Notes: a model not told the origin generated them from the letters alone. Positions 9,890 to 21,336 are shown, counted from the stretch's first letter. The stretch is DNA of 42,686 nucleotides from Spirogloea muscicola (GCA_009602725.1 WELB01000246.1:34709-77394), one strand, 5' to 3'. A program made the numbers and translations.

Positions 9890-10373
9890 CTTTGCTTAGG
9901 TTGAAGGGCAATCTGACAGTGGGCTTGTCTTGTGTGTTGCAGCTGGTTCAGTTCCCTTCATCCACTTCTACCATCCGCTGTGATTCAATGTGCCGCAAGC
10001 AATCCTCGTGTGATACAGACCTGATCTACGAAGCCCAAGGGTCGTTGAAGTCTTTCTTCGAGGGTCTGTCCATGGCAAGACACAAAGAAGAAGCTCCGGC
10101 TAACTCCGTCCATGCGGACTTGACGTCTACCCATCTTTTCCCCACAAAGAACGGGCAACACATGTAAAATTTCTTTTGCTACTAACATGATTTGCTTTGC
10201 TTGCTTACTTCCATCCACGCGCGAGTCTCGGATCACCATGGCCGACTAAAGTCTCTGTTCGACGTGATAAATTGTTCTACGCCACCTTCATATGTAGCGT
10301 CTGCTGAGAAAACCTCAGTAAACCATGGGTCTCCTGTTGGGCAACCGTCTTCTTATTGTAAAAGCTTCTGAGT
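9890..10373. other. Unassigned sequence between host-like exon and gypsy zone
   Basis: Apart from the weak minus-strand coding-like stretch mentioned for the neighbouring exon, nothing is supported. The right edge is where similarity to the A-family LTR begins. Confidence 0.4.
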
Positions 10374-10673
10374 CACCGGCTTCGAATTGATCGTTGAGCG
10401 CCAGCCCCCAAGGCTCCTTGTGCTTCCCCGTGCCACCCCCCCCCGTCTAGGGATGTGAGCGGGTCGCGCCAAGGCCCGTTTTGCGGCAGGCCAAAGGTCC
10501 TCCCTTGAACGGGTGGATCCTGGCGAGGGTGTTCCGAACGGGCGGGGCCCGCCTCTGGGCGGGGCACCTGCCTGGCAAGCCAGCCCGCCACCTGGCGGAC
10601 CACTTGTCTAAAATGGCCGGTCATGTAATGCCAACGGAGCCATGTGGCTTAACCAGACGGCTGGTTCATTACA
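10374..10673 (-). repeat. A-family gypsy 3' LTR, truncated
   Basis: On the minus strand it begins TGTAATGAACC at 10673, directly after the purine tract AGTGGGGAGGTA. It aligns along its length with the A-family LTRs at 27047-27592 and 39098-39636. The distal R-U5 part is missing, as similarity stops near 10374. It is the 3' LTR of the pol fragment to its right. Confidence 0.8.
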
Positions 10674-12464
10674 TACCTCCCCACTCTGGTGTTCACGTCC
10701 TCGGGGACTACGAGAGAACAGCCGACAGGGATCAAGACGCCCGCCGGCTGCTGCCTCTACCAAGCAAGGAGAATCACCAACCTTGGCCAGGTATTCCCCG
10801 AGAGCATCTGGACAAATTGCCAAATTGGCCGCAGGCTCCCACGTGGTGTGCTCAGGCCCATACCCGAGCCACTTCACCAGATTCTCACGGGTCTTACGCC
10901 CTCGAGGCTTATCCCTGTGAGACAAGATCTCTTCCACCTCAAACTCACGATCATCTCGATCAGTCGTGGAGGTGGGGGCGGTTGGACACGACCACCCGAA
11001 AGGAAGGCCCTCAGCTGAGACACATGGAAGACTTTATGGACCTTCCAATGCACCGTTGTCTTCAGCTCGTAGGACACGTTGCCTACAAGGCGTACTATTG
11101 CAAATGGTCCAACCCGCTTGGGCAGCAACCTGCGCGCACCCACAGCCCGCAAGGATAAGTGCTTCGTGCTAAGCAGCACTCGCGCACCAACATCGAAAAC
11201 ACGTCCTTCCGATGTATGTCAGCATAAGCCTTCTGGCGACTCAGAGCAATTTCCAAGAATTGCCGAGCTCGTCTCTGAGCCTCCAAGAGGGTCCCAGAAA
11301 AGGCTACCGCGGCGGAAATTCGTTCCGGCCTCCCCACCTGATGTGGAGGTCGGGGATGCTGATCATAGTTGAGGAAGAATGGAGTCTCCTTTGTGGATGC
11401 ATGATAGGCATTGTTCATAGCATACTCAGCCGTAGCCAAACACTCGTCCCAGTCAGTCTGGCTGGGGTTGACGAAGTGCCTCAACAAGTTACCGAGAACT
11501 CGATTCATTCGCTCACTCTGGCCATACGTTTGTGGATGGAAGGCTGTGGACATGGCCTGTTTCGTGCCAATAAGCTTGGAAACTTCCTTCCAGAAGTGAC
11601 CTGTAAAGCGAGGTTCGCGGTCCGAGACCAACCTCTCAGGTACTCCATGCAGCTTCCACACCTTATCCACAAAGATGCCAGCGAAAGACTTCGCCGCAAC
11701 CTGCGTAGTTGTGGGAGCAAATTACACCACTTTACTCAAGCGATCCACAAAGACGACAATGGATCATAGCCGTTCCGCGTCTTAGGCAATTGTGTGATGA
11801 AATCCACACTTACATCAGACCAATTCCGCTCTGGAATCTGCGTGGGCCGAAGTAATCCGGCTGACCAGAGATTGCCTCACTGCGCTGGCATGTGGCACAG
11901 CTGACCAGAAAGCGCGCACGGGCTGACGAGGCCTTCCACCAAAAGAGGCGTCGCACAGCCTCTTTGGTTTTGCTCACTCCCAAATGACCACTGTAAGGCG
12001 TATCATGCAGCTCCCGCAATATGTCAGTGCGAAAGGCATTGCAGTCCGGGACCACAATAGCGTCGCCTTGCCACCAGAGGCCTTTGTCAACAGTGAGGGT
12101 GCTCACGTTGGCGGCAATAGCAAACCATGGGTCTTTGCCATGCCCTTGACGGATACGGACGTAGAGCTCAGAGAGGTCAGCCGTGGGTGGCCGAGAAGCT
12201 TGACGAGTCGGACGCAGTCCTGCAGCCCGCGCTCCAGGAGCATTCAAGATAGCCAACGCATCAGCGCCGGATGTTGCAACTCACAGGGTCCGCAACGTTG
12301 TCAAGGGCGATAAATCCACTAGAGATCGATTGGTGCCATACACTCAGCCCATCGAGCTTGACGCCTAGTCAAATGCTGCTGCGTGTAGCAATATGTCAAC
12401 GGGCAGTGATCCGTGACAATCGTAAATGCCACACCTTCCAGGTAGCAACGCCAGACACGGAAGG
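10674..12464 (-). pseudogene. A-family Ty3/gypsy pol fragment (RNase H end, integrase, chromodomain)
   Basis: Read on the minus strand from 12464 to 10674. The piece starts in RNase H (the DHCPLTY and HLTRRQAR region near 12350-12420) and passes the integrase zinc region ([13 protein letters not shown], around 11880). It then gives the integrase core (VSDREPRFTGHF, AFHPQTYGQSERMN), the post-core LLSTKHLSLRAVGARRLLPK and a chromodomain (EEILSHRDKPRGRK, LVKWLGYGPEHTTWEP). Several frameshifts separate these blocks, for example near 10960 and 11700-11810. The upstream end is cut exactly where the B-element LTR begins at 12465. It would have supplied integration machinery; it is dead now. Chromodomains of this class bind modified histones and guide insertion. 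Confidence 0.9.
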
Positions 12465-12610
12465 TGTGACATCTCTGCATCTAATCACACATTTAGAGTC
12501 AGGGTGTCCTGGTTTGGATTCGAGCATAGGGTGTTTTGGAGACAACCCTCATACAGGAGAATGCCAACGCACATAGACGCACAGAGTGCAGCGGAAGTCT
12601 TACCCTGAGG

Positions 12611-12628
12611 CACCGCCCTAGGGCGGTG
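12611..12628. other. Palindromic hairpin in the LTR R/U5 region
   Basis: CACCGCCCTAGGGCGGTG is a perfect 18-bp palindrome. Matching or stem-compatible versions lie at 19132-19149, 19356-19373, 21237-21254, 25766-25784 and 28672-28689. A TTCG-loop version lies at about 36752-36768 and a CGCCGCC/GGCGGCG version at about 38772-38790. The copies near 21518 and 41035 are decayed. In RNA it could fold on itself or pair between two genomes. Confidence 0.75.
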
Positions 12629-12820
12629 ACTCTACCAATAGACTTATGGAGAGCTGGCAGGGCCCCCAGTAATGAGCTGCGGCGACGGGCTGGCAGCAGG
12701 CGGCAGCAGCAGAGCTGTGGCGGCGGCGGCAGCAGCAGGCAGCAGCGGGGCTGGCTAGGCAGCAGCAGGGCTGCGTCTCTCTCGGGCGTTGGTCGGACTC
12801 CGGAGTCTGGCCAAGGCCTA

Positions 12821-12830
12821 CTACTTATAG
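12821..12830 (-). promoter_or_regulatory. LTR TATA box
   Basis: CTATAAGTAG on the minus strand, upstream of the CTG-rich transcribed part. The same box is kept at 38546-38555 and 40888-40897 (plus strand) and as CTATAAGTAT near 28893-28884 (minus strand). It is decayed in the LTRs at 21372-22352 and 25621-26594, which have TACA-type changes. Confidence 0.65.
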
Positions 12831-13529
12831 CGGTTCTCCTCCCACCCCTACCCTGAGGGTGTGACGAGAGTCGCCCCCAGGGCCCTCCCTCGGAGGGGCG
12901 GGCCTGACAAGGGGACACGATGAATACAAGAGGCTGGCACACAGGGCCAGAGGCCTGTAGCACGAGTCCAAGGGACTAGCGCCAAGAGGCCGGCGCGAGT
13001 TCGAGGGGCTGGCGCGCTGCACAGTGACAAGCGGAGGTGGCGCGCCGGGCCAATAGCCTGGCTCACGGGGCCAAGAGACTGAGGCCATGAGGACACAGGA
13101 CCGAGGCTATGCGGCCATGAGGCCAAAGGAGCTGGCCAATCCGGCCAGCCCGCAGGGTACTGCTGAGGGAGAGCTGGGCCACCCGGCCAGCTCGCAGGCG
13201 GCTGGCCTGAGGAGGGAGCTGGCCCACCCGGCCAGCCCGCAGGGCGTGAGCCCGAGGCGTGCGGACGTGGTACGGAGCCCGGGACCCTCAAATCGTACTT
13301 AGCTATACGGAGTGCAGCCAAGCTACCCGCACCGTTCGGGACTCCAAACGGTAGATACGCTACGCTCATGTAAGGTTATCGCGCACCGTTAGCACTCTCA
13401 AATGTAGGGAACGTTATATACCTCCCCACTTAGGTGTTCACGTCCTCGGGAACAAGAAGGGAGCACGACAGATACCCAGGTATTAAACCCGGCGGGAAGA
13501 TTTTGGACGACGGATAGAAGAGACTTGGC

Positions 13530-16500
13530 CTCCCGTGAAATACTGCTGGACGCGAGAAGGCCAATTTGCAAGATTGGCCGCTGGTTCCCAGGTACTGTGC
13601 TCAGGCCCAAAGCCGAGCCACTTGATGAGATACTCACGGGATTACGACGCCGACGGAGAGTGTCCCGGTCTGAGAAAATCTCCTCCACTTGAAACTCCTC
13701 CTCGCCAGCAACAACGAGGGGAGGTGGGGGCGGTTAGACACGGCCATCCGTATGGTATGGCTCGAGTTGAGACCCATGAAAAACGTTGTGGATTTTCCAA
13801 TGTCCCGGTGTATCAATCTCATATGCGACCTTGCCGACCAGGCGCATGACACGGAAAGGTCCAACCCACTTTGGTAGCAATTTAGCCGACAGACGGTAAG
13901 ACTAAGTGCTTAGTGCGCAATAGCACTTGGGCACCGACGTCGAAGGACACATGCCTGCGACGGCGATCAGCACACTGCTTTTGCCGATTCTGAGCAATTG
14001 TCAAGGATTGCTAAGCCCTCCGCTGAGCTGCAAGTACCGGTGAAGCTTACAGCGGCCGGAACGTGCTCCGGCCTCCCCACCTGCAAAGGTGATCGGGGAT
14101 GCTGACCATAATTTAGGAAGAAGGGTGTACTTTTGGTAGAGTCATGATAGGCATTGTTCACAGCATACTCCGCTGGAGCAAGATACACATCTCAGTCACT
14201 TTGACTGGGGTTCACAGAGTGGCTTAGCATGTCTTCCAAAACCCCATTCATCCGTTCGGTCTGACCGTCCGTCTGGGGGTTGAAAGCCGTGGACATGGAT
14301 TGCTTCGTGCCGAGAAGCCTGCACACTTCTTTCCAGAAGTGAGCCGTGAAGCGAGGATCGCGGTCAGACACGATGCGCTCGGGTACTCCGTGCAGTTTCC
14401 ATGCGCGGTCCACAAATATGCCAGCGAATTCGTTAGCGGATACCCGTGTGGTTGTAGGTACAAAGTGCACCAACTCACTCAAACGATCCACAATTACGAC
14501 AATGGCGCATAGCCGTTGCGCGTCTTGGGCAACTGGGTGATGAAATCCACACTGACATCAGACCAGTTTCGCGGGGGGATAGCCAAAGGTTGGAGCAAGC
14601 TGTCAGGCTTGTGAGAGCGTGCCTTACTACGCTGGCAGGTGGCACAAATCTTCACAAAAGAATTTACGTGAATTGACAAGCGCGGCCACCAAAAGAGAAG
14701 CCGGATAGCTTTCTGTCTTCCCCATACCCATGTAACCACTGTACGGAGGGTCATGCATCTCTTGCATGATACTAGTGCGCAAGGCATTGCAGTTGGGCAC
14801 CACAATGGCGTCACCTCGCCACCAGAATCCTTGGTTATGTACGACTGTGCGTGATTTGGTTGCAGATGCAAACCAAGGGTCTGTGCCATACCCATCACGA
14901 ATACGCACATACAGCTGAGAGAGGTTGGTGTTGCTTTGTGCTGCGGGCCCACGGCTAGGCCGCACGTCAGCAGTCTGAAGCCTTGTGGCACACAGGACAG
15001 GCGCACAGTAGCCCCTACAAAGTTGCGGCTCACCGGGTCCGCCACATTGATTCTTTCAGGGCGGTACAACCCCTGAAATCGGAATTGTGCCATGCTCTCA
15101 GCCCACCGAGCTTGACGCCTGCTCAATAGCTGCTGTGTGTGAAAGTAGGTCAACGGGCAATGATCCGTTACGACCGCAAATTCGACACCCTCGAGATAGC
15201 ATCGCCACATACGGAGGGCGTGCACAACAGCAAGGAGCTCCAGCTTACCCGTAGTATAATTTCGCTCTGCAGGACTGAGCCGACTACTTTCGAATGCTAC
15301 GGGATGACCTTCCTGCAGGAGAACGGCACCAATGCCGATCAAAGAGGCGTCCCGTATGACATCATAGGGCACGGCTTCTCGAGGCAAAGCCAAAACGGGT
15401 GGTGATACCAGGACCCGTTTTGTATCCTCAAACGCCTTCTGGCATTCAGACGTCCACCCCCATGATACGTCCTTACGAGTGATCCTTCGTAAGAGGAGAT
15501 GCCATGCTTCCATATCCTTGAAGATATTTTCGGAAATAGTTTGCGAATCCCAAAAAGGAACGCAACTGTGGCACAGTCCTTTACTTCTGTTGTTTTTTGG
15601 GGTCGACGCGCACCCCGTCTTTGCCCACCACATGCATTAAGTACGTTAATTCGGGCTGGTTGCATACACGCTGGTCTTGGCATACATATGAATTCCACGT
15701 AGCAACTGCAGAACTTTCCGCAGGTGGCGTACATGATCCTCAGGCGTTTTACCAAACACCAGTATGTCATCCAGATAGACCAGCACGAAGTCATACAAAA
15801 GGGGGCCAAAGACCTTCGTCATCACTGCCTGAAACGTGGCAGGTGCGTTGGTCAGACCAAAACTCAGCACCTTGAACTGGAAGTGTCCGACAGGGCGTAC
15901 GAAACGCTGACTTTGGAACGTCCTCAGGAGTTATAAGAAATTGATGATACCCACTCTGCAAGTCGAGGGAGCTGAACACTTTAGCTTCCGCAATACGATC
16001 GAAGAGATCATCTATACGAGGCAACGGGTATCGGTTCTTGACAGTGAGCTTGTTGAGAGCTCGGTGATCGAAGCACATCCGGAGACTACCCTCCTTCTTC
16101 TTAACGAAGAGGATAGGTGCACCATACGGGGACTGCGAGGGCTCAATGTGGCCTTTACGGAGCAATTCCGTCACTTGCGATTGCATGTCTCGAAATTCGA
16201 GAGGACTCAGTCGATACATGGGACGGTACGGCGGCACAGCGGCAGGCTCCAATAGAATTGTATGAGCTACGCCTCGATAGGGAGGCAATCCATCTGGAAG
16301 TGCGTCCGGGAACACATCAGAAAATTCTGCCAACAACTTGTCAAGAGCCGTACTACGTGAGGCCACGACACTCACATCAGAGTCAGGGGGAGACAAAGCA
16401 TTCACAACACCCCAATATATAGCCGAAGCTGGTTGTTTGCGGAGAAGCTTCTTCAGCCGCACAGCTGAAAGCCGCAGAGAAGCGTACTGCATAGGTGGTG

Positions 16501-17059
16501 GTACACAGAAATTGTCGACGTTGTGCAATTTAAAACGACGAGGACCACTGCGGCCGACACAAGTGCGCTGTTTGCAATCAAGCACGGACGCTGTGGCACA
16601 GAGCCAATCATCACCTAAGATTACATCAAAGGCAGACGACAAATCAATGACTTGACAAGACACTACCGTTTTGTAGCTTTGGATGCGAAGGGGCACTTTG
16701 CAAAGGCCCAAGACTTAAATATTTTGACCATTGGCCATCGTAGCTTGCAATACATCAATGGGTTGCACAGGCAAGCCATTGTTACACAGAAAAGTCTTAC
16801 TAGCACAGGATACAAAAGCACCTGTGTCTATGAGGATCTGGGCTGGTTGACCAACCGCTATGCTGGTAAATAGCATAGTTGGCGTCGAAGCACCAAGTGC
16901 GACGGCACCTGCCAAAGCAAGACTGACTTTGCGAACTACATAGATGAGAATTTTCCTGGGTGATTCAGCAGCACCACGTACGACGTGGAGATGGCCTACT
17001 GTGTAGCGATAGAGCAAGGACAGGCCCGGTGGTTGTGGAGATTCAGTCCTCGCCTGCAT
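13530..17059 (-). pseudogene. B element pol (protease, RT, RNase H, integrase, chromodomain)
   Basis: Protease: ILIDTGAFVSCASKTF carries the DTGA active site. One TAA (16717-16715) interrupts the frame just before the RT part, which continues in the same frame. [56 protein letters not shown] and [14 protein letters not shown] one-base insertion follows near 15899, then VYLDDILVF with the catalytic YLDD intact. Another frameshift falls near 15650. RNase H shows GIGAVLLQEGHPVAFES, LELLAVVHAL and [15 protein letters not shown]. Integrase shows CATCQRSKA, but the second zinc His is Tyr (PYSGYMGM); the core has [22 protein letters not shown] and [11 protein letters not shown] chromodomain (EEIFSDRDTLRRRR, then frameshifted WEP region) ends near 13530. 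It would process, copy and integrate the element. Confidence 0.92.
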
Positions 17060-17211
17060 CAGCCGATGAAAAACACAGGGTCGTTAGCCCCATGATGATT
17101 CACCCAATTTCAGATACATTTGAGCAGCTGATTGCACTTGGTTGCGGGGAACCCAGACAACAAGGGGACCACCATTCACCAAAGCTTGCATTAGCGTATG
17201 CAGGGAGCGCA

Positions 17212-18456
17212 CTACGGGGACAGGAAAGCGCGGACAAGCGGTCCTACATGGTCAAATAGCATTTGCACATGATGCAGTTGAGGACTCCACACAGAACTTA
17301 AGGAAAGGCAATCACGTTTGCCCTTGCCTTTATACTGCCACTTGGGGCCGGGTGGAGCGAAGTTGCTTGATGAGGGGTGCTTGGGAGCTTGGGTGCAATC
17401 ACGGATGCGATGGCCCTTCTGGCCACACCGGTAGCAAGCGCGGTCCTCCTCAGGGACGAAGGCCGCGGGCTTGGTTGGGCGCCGTGGCCCCACATAGGGC
17501 TTGCCAGTGGTGCTTGGCATACTACTGGGGCGACGCTTCGAAGATGAAGGCGCAGCCGGGTCGACGACTTCTGCCAGGGGACGCTTGCGGGAGTACATGG
17601 CGAAAATGATGCGCGCCTGCTCAATCAAGCGGTCCAAAGTGTCCACTGGCTGGAAGGATACAGCATCCAATTGGGCAAGGAGGGCCACGTGCTCGGGCAG
17701 CCCTGCCTTAAACCTCTGGCACTGGTCAGCGTTATCCATGGGCTTGGTGTTGAGTTTCGACTTGGTGTTGAGTTTCGACAACAGCATGTGGAACCGCCGC
17801 ACGTAGTCGTTAAAATCGTTGTTTCTCATGCGGATGACATCAAGCTCGTTTCGCGCATTGAGCTCGGCGTGCACTTCGCCGTAAATGCTTGACAACGATC
17901 TGACGAAGAAATCCCAATAATTATACACCACAGGAGTGGATGATTTCTTCACGCTTTCCCACCAATGGGCGGGATCGCCTGAGAGGTACGTGGCCGCAAG
18001 CCCGACACGGTTTTGTGCGCCGGTGCCACACTGTACGAACTACGCAAGAATCTCTGCAAGCCAAGCGTTGAGGCCGCCGCGGAAGGATTGCCCACTGAAT
18101 TTGGCCAGTGATGCGGGCTTGGCACGCCTCACCTGCGACTCACGGAGTTTCGGCTTCAGTTTGCGGACACGCTTTTCGCCCTTGGTAACTCGGGCGACAA
18201 GCGCTTGCACTTCTTCCAGCAGCGCTCCCGAGAAGGAAGCCACTGCAGGGTCCCCACATACCGGGACCGCAGCCTCGTGGAGCTCCTGAAGGCGCGCATT
18301 GCGCCGGGCGTCGTCGGAAGCCAGGACGTCCGCAGCCGTCGCCTGGAGCTCCCCTAGATCGTCGGCAAGGTCCTCGACCTCAAGAGGTGGAAGAGCCGGT
18401 GGAGGAGGACTTGGGCATGTACTGGAGTCCAGCGAACTGCATGCCTGATACCACAC
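17212..18456 (-). pseudogene. B element gag with CCHC zinc knuckle, one internal stop
   Basis: Two frames that look separate (18456-18040 and 17952-17212) are in the same register and broken only by a TAG at 18042-18040. The N-terminal part is helical and acidic (EVEDLADDLGELQATAADVL, then a basic KGEKRVRKLKPK). The part after the stop has the retrotransposon gag core (LSGDPAHWWES, YWDFFVRSLSSIYG, NDFNDYVRRFHMLLSKL, QCQRFKAGLPEHV) and ends in the zinc knuckle CYRCGQKGHRIRDC. A 6-residue duplication, SKLNTKSKLNTK, comes from an 18-bp tandem repeat at about 17749-17784. Gag would form the particle that packages element RNA. The frame runs out after the basic KGKGKR stretch, with protease in another frame. 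The true start is uncertain; a second ATG-led leader frame lies upstream. Confidence 0.85.
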
Positions 18457-18711
18457 ACTGACGGATCAAGTCAGATGCGGCAAACATATCGAGGATCCAC
18501 GCTGGCAAGAAGTACTCAGAAGGACTGGTGCCCCAGACCCACAAGCAACCAAGACAGCATGCGTCATACCTCCAAACCACAAAGCTGTTCGAGCAGCAAG
18601 AGGGAGGGACCAGGAGTGGACGGACCAACCAATTCCTGGCATACGGTCAGACTTTGCCGCCCACCGGCGACCGGGTGCACTTCCCTGCCGTACTGGCCGG
18701 CAATCCGCCGG

Positions 18712-18918
18712 TCACAGGTCGTTTACGCTGGTAAGTGCTGACCTAACACAATAGCTTGTTGCCGGGACGAAGAGCCGCTTGGCATCTTGAGGGCCCCGTA
18801 CGTGGATGTCGAAGGCGAGAGGGTGGCACACGTGCCGCTTCGCCGATGACAGATCCACGTCTACGCTAGAAAATTCACTCGAAATAGAAGAATTCGTCCA
18901 GAAGACAGAGGGATCCAT
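18712..18918 (-). CDS. Leader or gag N-terminal frame of the B element
   Basis: 68 codons from the ATG at 18918, only about 55 bases after the primer-binding site. It starts MDPSVFWTNSSISSEF. The D-family gag starts with a similar MDPP at 23841, so this ATG may be the natural gag start and the later gag block be out of frame because of indels around 18460-18700. An inverted, diverged copy of its first part lies inside the 5' LTR at 19226-19338. Confidence 0.45.
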   Translation of the reverse strand: MDPSVFWTNSSISSEFSSVDVDLSSAKRHVCHPLAFDIHVRGPQDAKRLFVPATSYCVRSALTSVNDL

Positions 18919-18972
18919 GCACTGTCAGCAGTAAATCACAACCTTTTACTTAACTGCCTAGATGCAAGAACA

Positions 18973-18984
18973 CCTCTGATACCA
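18973..18984 (-). other. Primer-binding site of the B element
   Basis: The minus strand reads TGGTATCAGAGG, the common plant initiator-Met tRNA complement, one base inside the LTR end (TGTGACATC on the plus strand at 18986). Confidence 0.9.
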
Positions 18985-18985
18985 A

Positions 18986-19864
18986 TGTGACATCTCTGCA
19001 TCTAAATACACAATTAGAGTCAGGGTGTCCTGGTTTGGCTTCGAGCATAGGGTGTTTTGGAGACAGCTCTCATACAGGAGAACGCCAACGCACATACGCG
19101 CACAGAGCGCAGCGAAAGTCTTACCCTGAGGCACCGCCCTAGGGCGGTGACTCTACCAACAGACTTACGGAGAGCCGGCAGGACCCGCAGCGACGAGCTG
19201 CGGCGACGGGCTGGCAGCAGGCGGCAGTGCATGGATCCCTCTGTATTCTGGACTACTTCTTCTCTTTCGAGAAAAAGTTTCAGAGTAGACGTGGAGCTGT
19301 CATCGGCGAAGCGGCACTTGTGCCACCCTCTCGCCTTCGAAGTCTTACCCTGAGGCACCGCCCTAGGGCGGTGACTCTACCAACAGACTTACGGAGAGTC
19401 GGCAGGGCCCGCAGCGATGGACTTCGGCGACGGGCTGGCAGCAGGCGGCAGCAGCAAAGCTGTGGCGGCGGCGGCGGCAGCAGGCAGCAGCCGGGCTGAC
19501 TAGGCAGCAGCGGGCTGTGTCTCTCTCGGGCGTTGGTCCGACTGAGCAGTCTGGCCTCGGCCGGCTACAGATAGCGTTCCACCTGCCACCCCTCCCCCGA
19601 GGGTGTGACGAGGGTCGTCCCAGGGCCCACCTTCAGATGGACGGGCCCAACAATGGGGACACGAAATAGCGTGTGTGACGAGCGGAGCCCCAAAGGCCCA
19701 CCCTCGGCGGGGCGCGAGCCCGACATCGAGAATAGCCACACAGGGTGCAGCAGATCGACCGGCACCGTTGACACGCCCCAACGGTGACGAGACGACACTG
19801 GAAGGTTTCCCGCAACGTTGGCACGCCCTAACGGCGGGAACGCCCTAACGGCGGGAACATCACA
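18986..19864 (-). repeat. B element 5' LTR, rearranged and chimeric
   Basis: U5 and R are B-type next to the primer site, but two things are unusual. First, 19115-19227 and 19339-19451 are direct duplicates of the hairpin region, flanking an inverted copy of the gag leader (19226-19338, matching 18811-18923). Second, from about 19560 the U3 is not B-type and matches the C-type LTR at 36255. It ends GGGAACATCACA at 19864. The TATA position reads GCTATCTGTAG, as in the C-type LTR. Confidence 0.8.
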
Positions 19865-20400
19865 GTCCCGGTCAAGGCTACCGCGGCGGGAATTCGTTGC
19901 TGCCTCCCCACCTGAAGTGGAGCTCGGGGATACTGACCGTAGTTAAGGAAGAAGGGAGTCTCCTTTGTGGTCGCATGATAGGCATAGTGCACAGCATATT
20001 CAGCTGGAGCCAAATACTCATCCCAGTCAGTGTGGCTAGGATTGACAAAGTGCCTCAACATATCCTCCAGTACTCGATTCATTCTCTCAGTGTGGACATC
20101 CGTTTGTGGATGAAAGGCTGTGGACATGGCCTGTTCTGTGATCAATAAGTTCGCAAACTTCCTCCCAGAAGTGACCTGCAACGCGAGGATTGCAGTCCGG
20201 AACCAGCCTCTCAGGTACCCCATGCAGCTTCTACACCGCATCCACGAAGATGCCAGCGACATCCTTCGCTGATACCCGCGTAGTTGTGATAACAAAATGC
20301 ACCTTTGTCATCAAGCGATCCACAAAGACGGCAATGGCATCATAGCCGTTCCGCGTCTCAGGCATTTGTGTGATGAGATCCACACTTACATTAGACCACT
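19865..20400 (-). pseudogene. Gypsy integrase fragment
   Basis: The minus strand holds the integrase core and its C-terminal side: LRGWFRTAILALQVTSGRKF is a shifted frame; in frame are [35 protein letters not shown] and FFLNYGQYPRAPLQVG. It ends at the conserved AAVALTGT. Both ends are cut by LTRs. It overlaps the domain range of the fragment at 11290-11830, so it is a separate copy and not the other flank of the same element. Confidence 0.85.
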
Positions 20401-21336
20401 TGTAACGTTTCCTCCGTTTGAGAGTGCTAACGGTGCGCGATAACCTTACAAGAGCGTAGCGTATTTACCGCTTGGAGTCCCAAAACGGTGCGGGTAACTT
20501 GGCTGCACTCCGTGTAGCTAAGTACGCTTCGAGGGTCCCGGGCTCCGTACCCCGTCCGCACGCCTCTGGCTCACGCCCTACGAGCTGGCCGGGTGGGTAG
20601 CTCTCCCTCAGGCCAGCGCCTTGCGGGCTGGCCGGGTGGGCCAGCTCTCCTTCAGGCCAGCGGCCTGCGAGCTGGCCGGGTGGGCCAGCTCTCCTTCAGC
20701 AGTACGCTGCGGGGTGGCCGGATTGGCCGGCTCACTTGGCCTGATGGCCGCATGGCCTCGGTCTTGTTTCCTGATGGCCTCAATCCCTTGGCCCCGTGAG
20801 CCAGGCTGTTGGCCTGGCGCGCCACCTCCTTGGCGCTAGTCACTGTGCAGCGCGATTGTCCCATGGACTCGCTCGCCGGCCTCTTGGCGCTAGTCCCTTG
20901 GACTCGTGCTACAGGCCTCTGGCCCTGTGTGTCAGCCTGTTGTATTCGTCGTGACCCCTTGTCAGGCCCGCCCCTCCGAGGGAGGGCCCTGGGGGCGACC
21001 CTCGTCATACCCTCAGGGAAGGGTGGCAGGAGAATTGCTACAGGTAGTAGGCCTTGGCCAGACTCCTCAGTTGACCAACGCCCGAGAGAGACACAGCCTG
21101 CTGCTGCCTAGCCAGCCCCGCTGCTGCCTGCTGCTGCCGCCGCCGCCACAGCTCTGCTGCTGCCGCTGCTGCCAGCCCGTCGCCGCAGCTCATCGCTGCG
21201 GGCCCTGCCGGCTCTTCGTAAGTCTGTTGGTAGAGTCACCGCCCTAGGGCGGTGCCTCAGGGTAAGACTTCCATTGCGCTCTGTGCGCGTATGTGCGTTG
21301 GCGTTCTCCTGTATGAGGGTTGTCTCCAAAACACCC
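20401..21336 (+). repeat. B-type LTR, plus orientation, lacking its last ~75 bp
   Basis: It starts TGTAACGTTTCC and follows the B LTR through one U3 repeat, the CTG-rich part, GTAAGT (21218-21223) and the hairpin (21237-21254). It stops after CCAAAACACCC, where intact copies continue to TGTCACA. It abuts a stub of internal sequence from an oppositely oriented element. Confidence 0.85.

Larger units (their letters stand above)
12465..13418 (-). repeat. B element 3' LTR
   Basis: 954 bp. The plus strand starts TGTGACATCTCTGC and ends AACGTTATA; sister copies end AACGTTACA, so the terminal TG of the minus strand has mutated to TA. The minus-strand order is U3 with one copy of the 66-bp repeat, a TATA box (CTATAAGTAG at 12830-12821), a CTG-rich transcribed part, then the hairpin CACCGCCCTAGGGCGGTG (12611-12628) and U5. 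All long frames inside it on either strand are LTR sequence, not genes. Confidence 0.9.
12465..19864 (-). mobile_element. B element: nearly full-length Ty3/gypsy chromovirus
   Basis: In minus-strand order: 5' LTR (19864-18986), primer-binding site (18984-18973), leader and gag (18918-17212), protease, RT, RNase H, integrase and chromodomain (17059 to about 13530), purine tract (about 13430-13419) and 3' LTR (13418-12465). The domain order gag-PR-RT-RH-IN-chromodomain defines a chromovirus. Total length is about 7.4 kb. The two LTRs differ strongly in U3, and the flanking pentamers (GAAGG left, GTCCC right) do not match. So the two ends probably do not come from one undisturbed insertion. Damage is modest: one stop in gag, one in protease, a few frameshifts. 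Confidence 0.85.

Noticed and set aside
12848-13369. Pro/Gly/Trp-rich 173-codon frame and similar frames in other B-type LTRs
   Set aside because: They lie wholly inside LTR U3, recur with every LTR copy and change length with the U3 repeats; no gag or pol motif.
12465-19864. Clean nested insertion of the B element into the A fragment at 10674-12464
   Set aside because: The right flank does not continue the interrupted RNase H reading, the pentamers differ (GAAGG, GTCCC) and the LTRs differ in U3.
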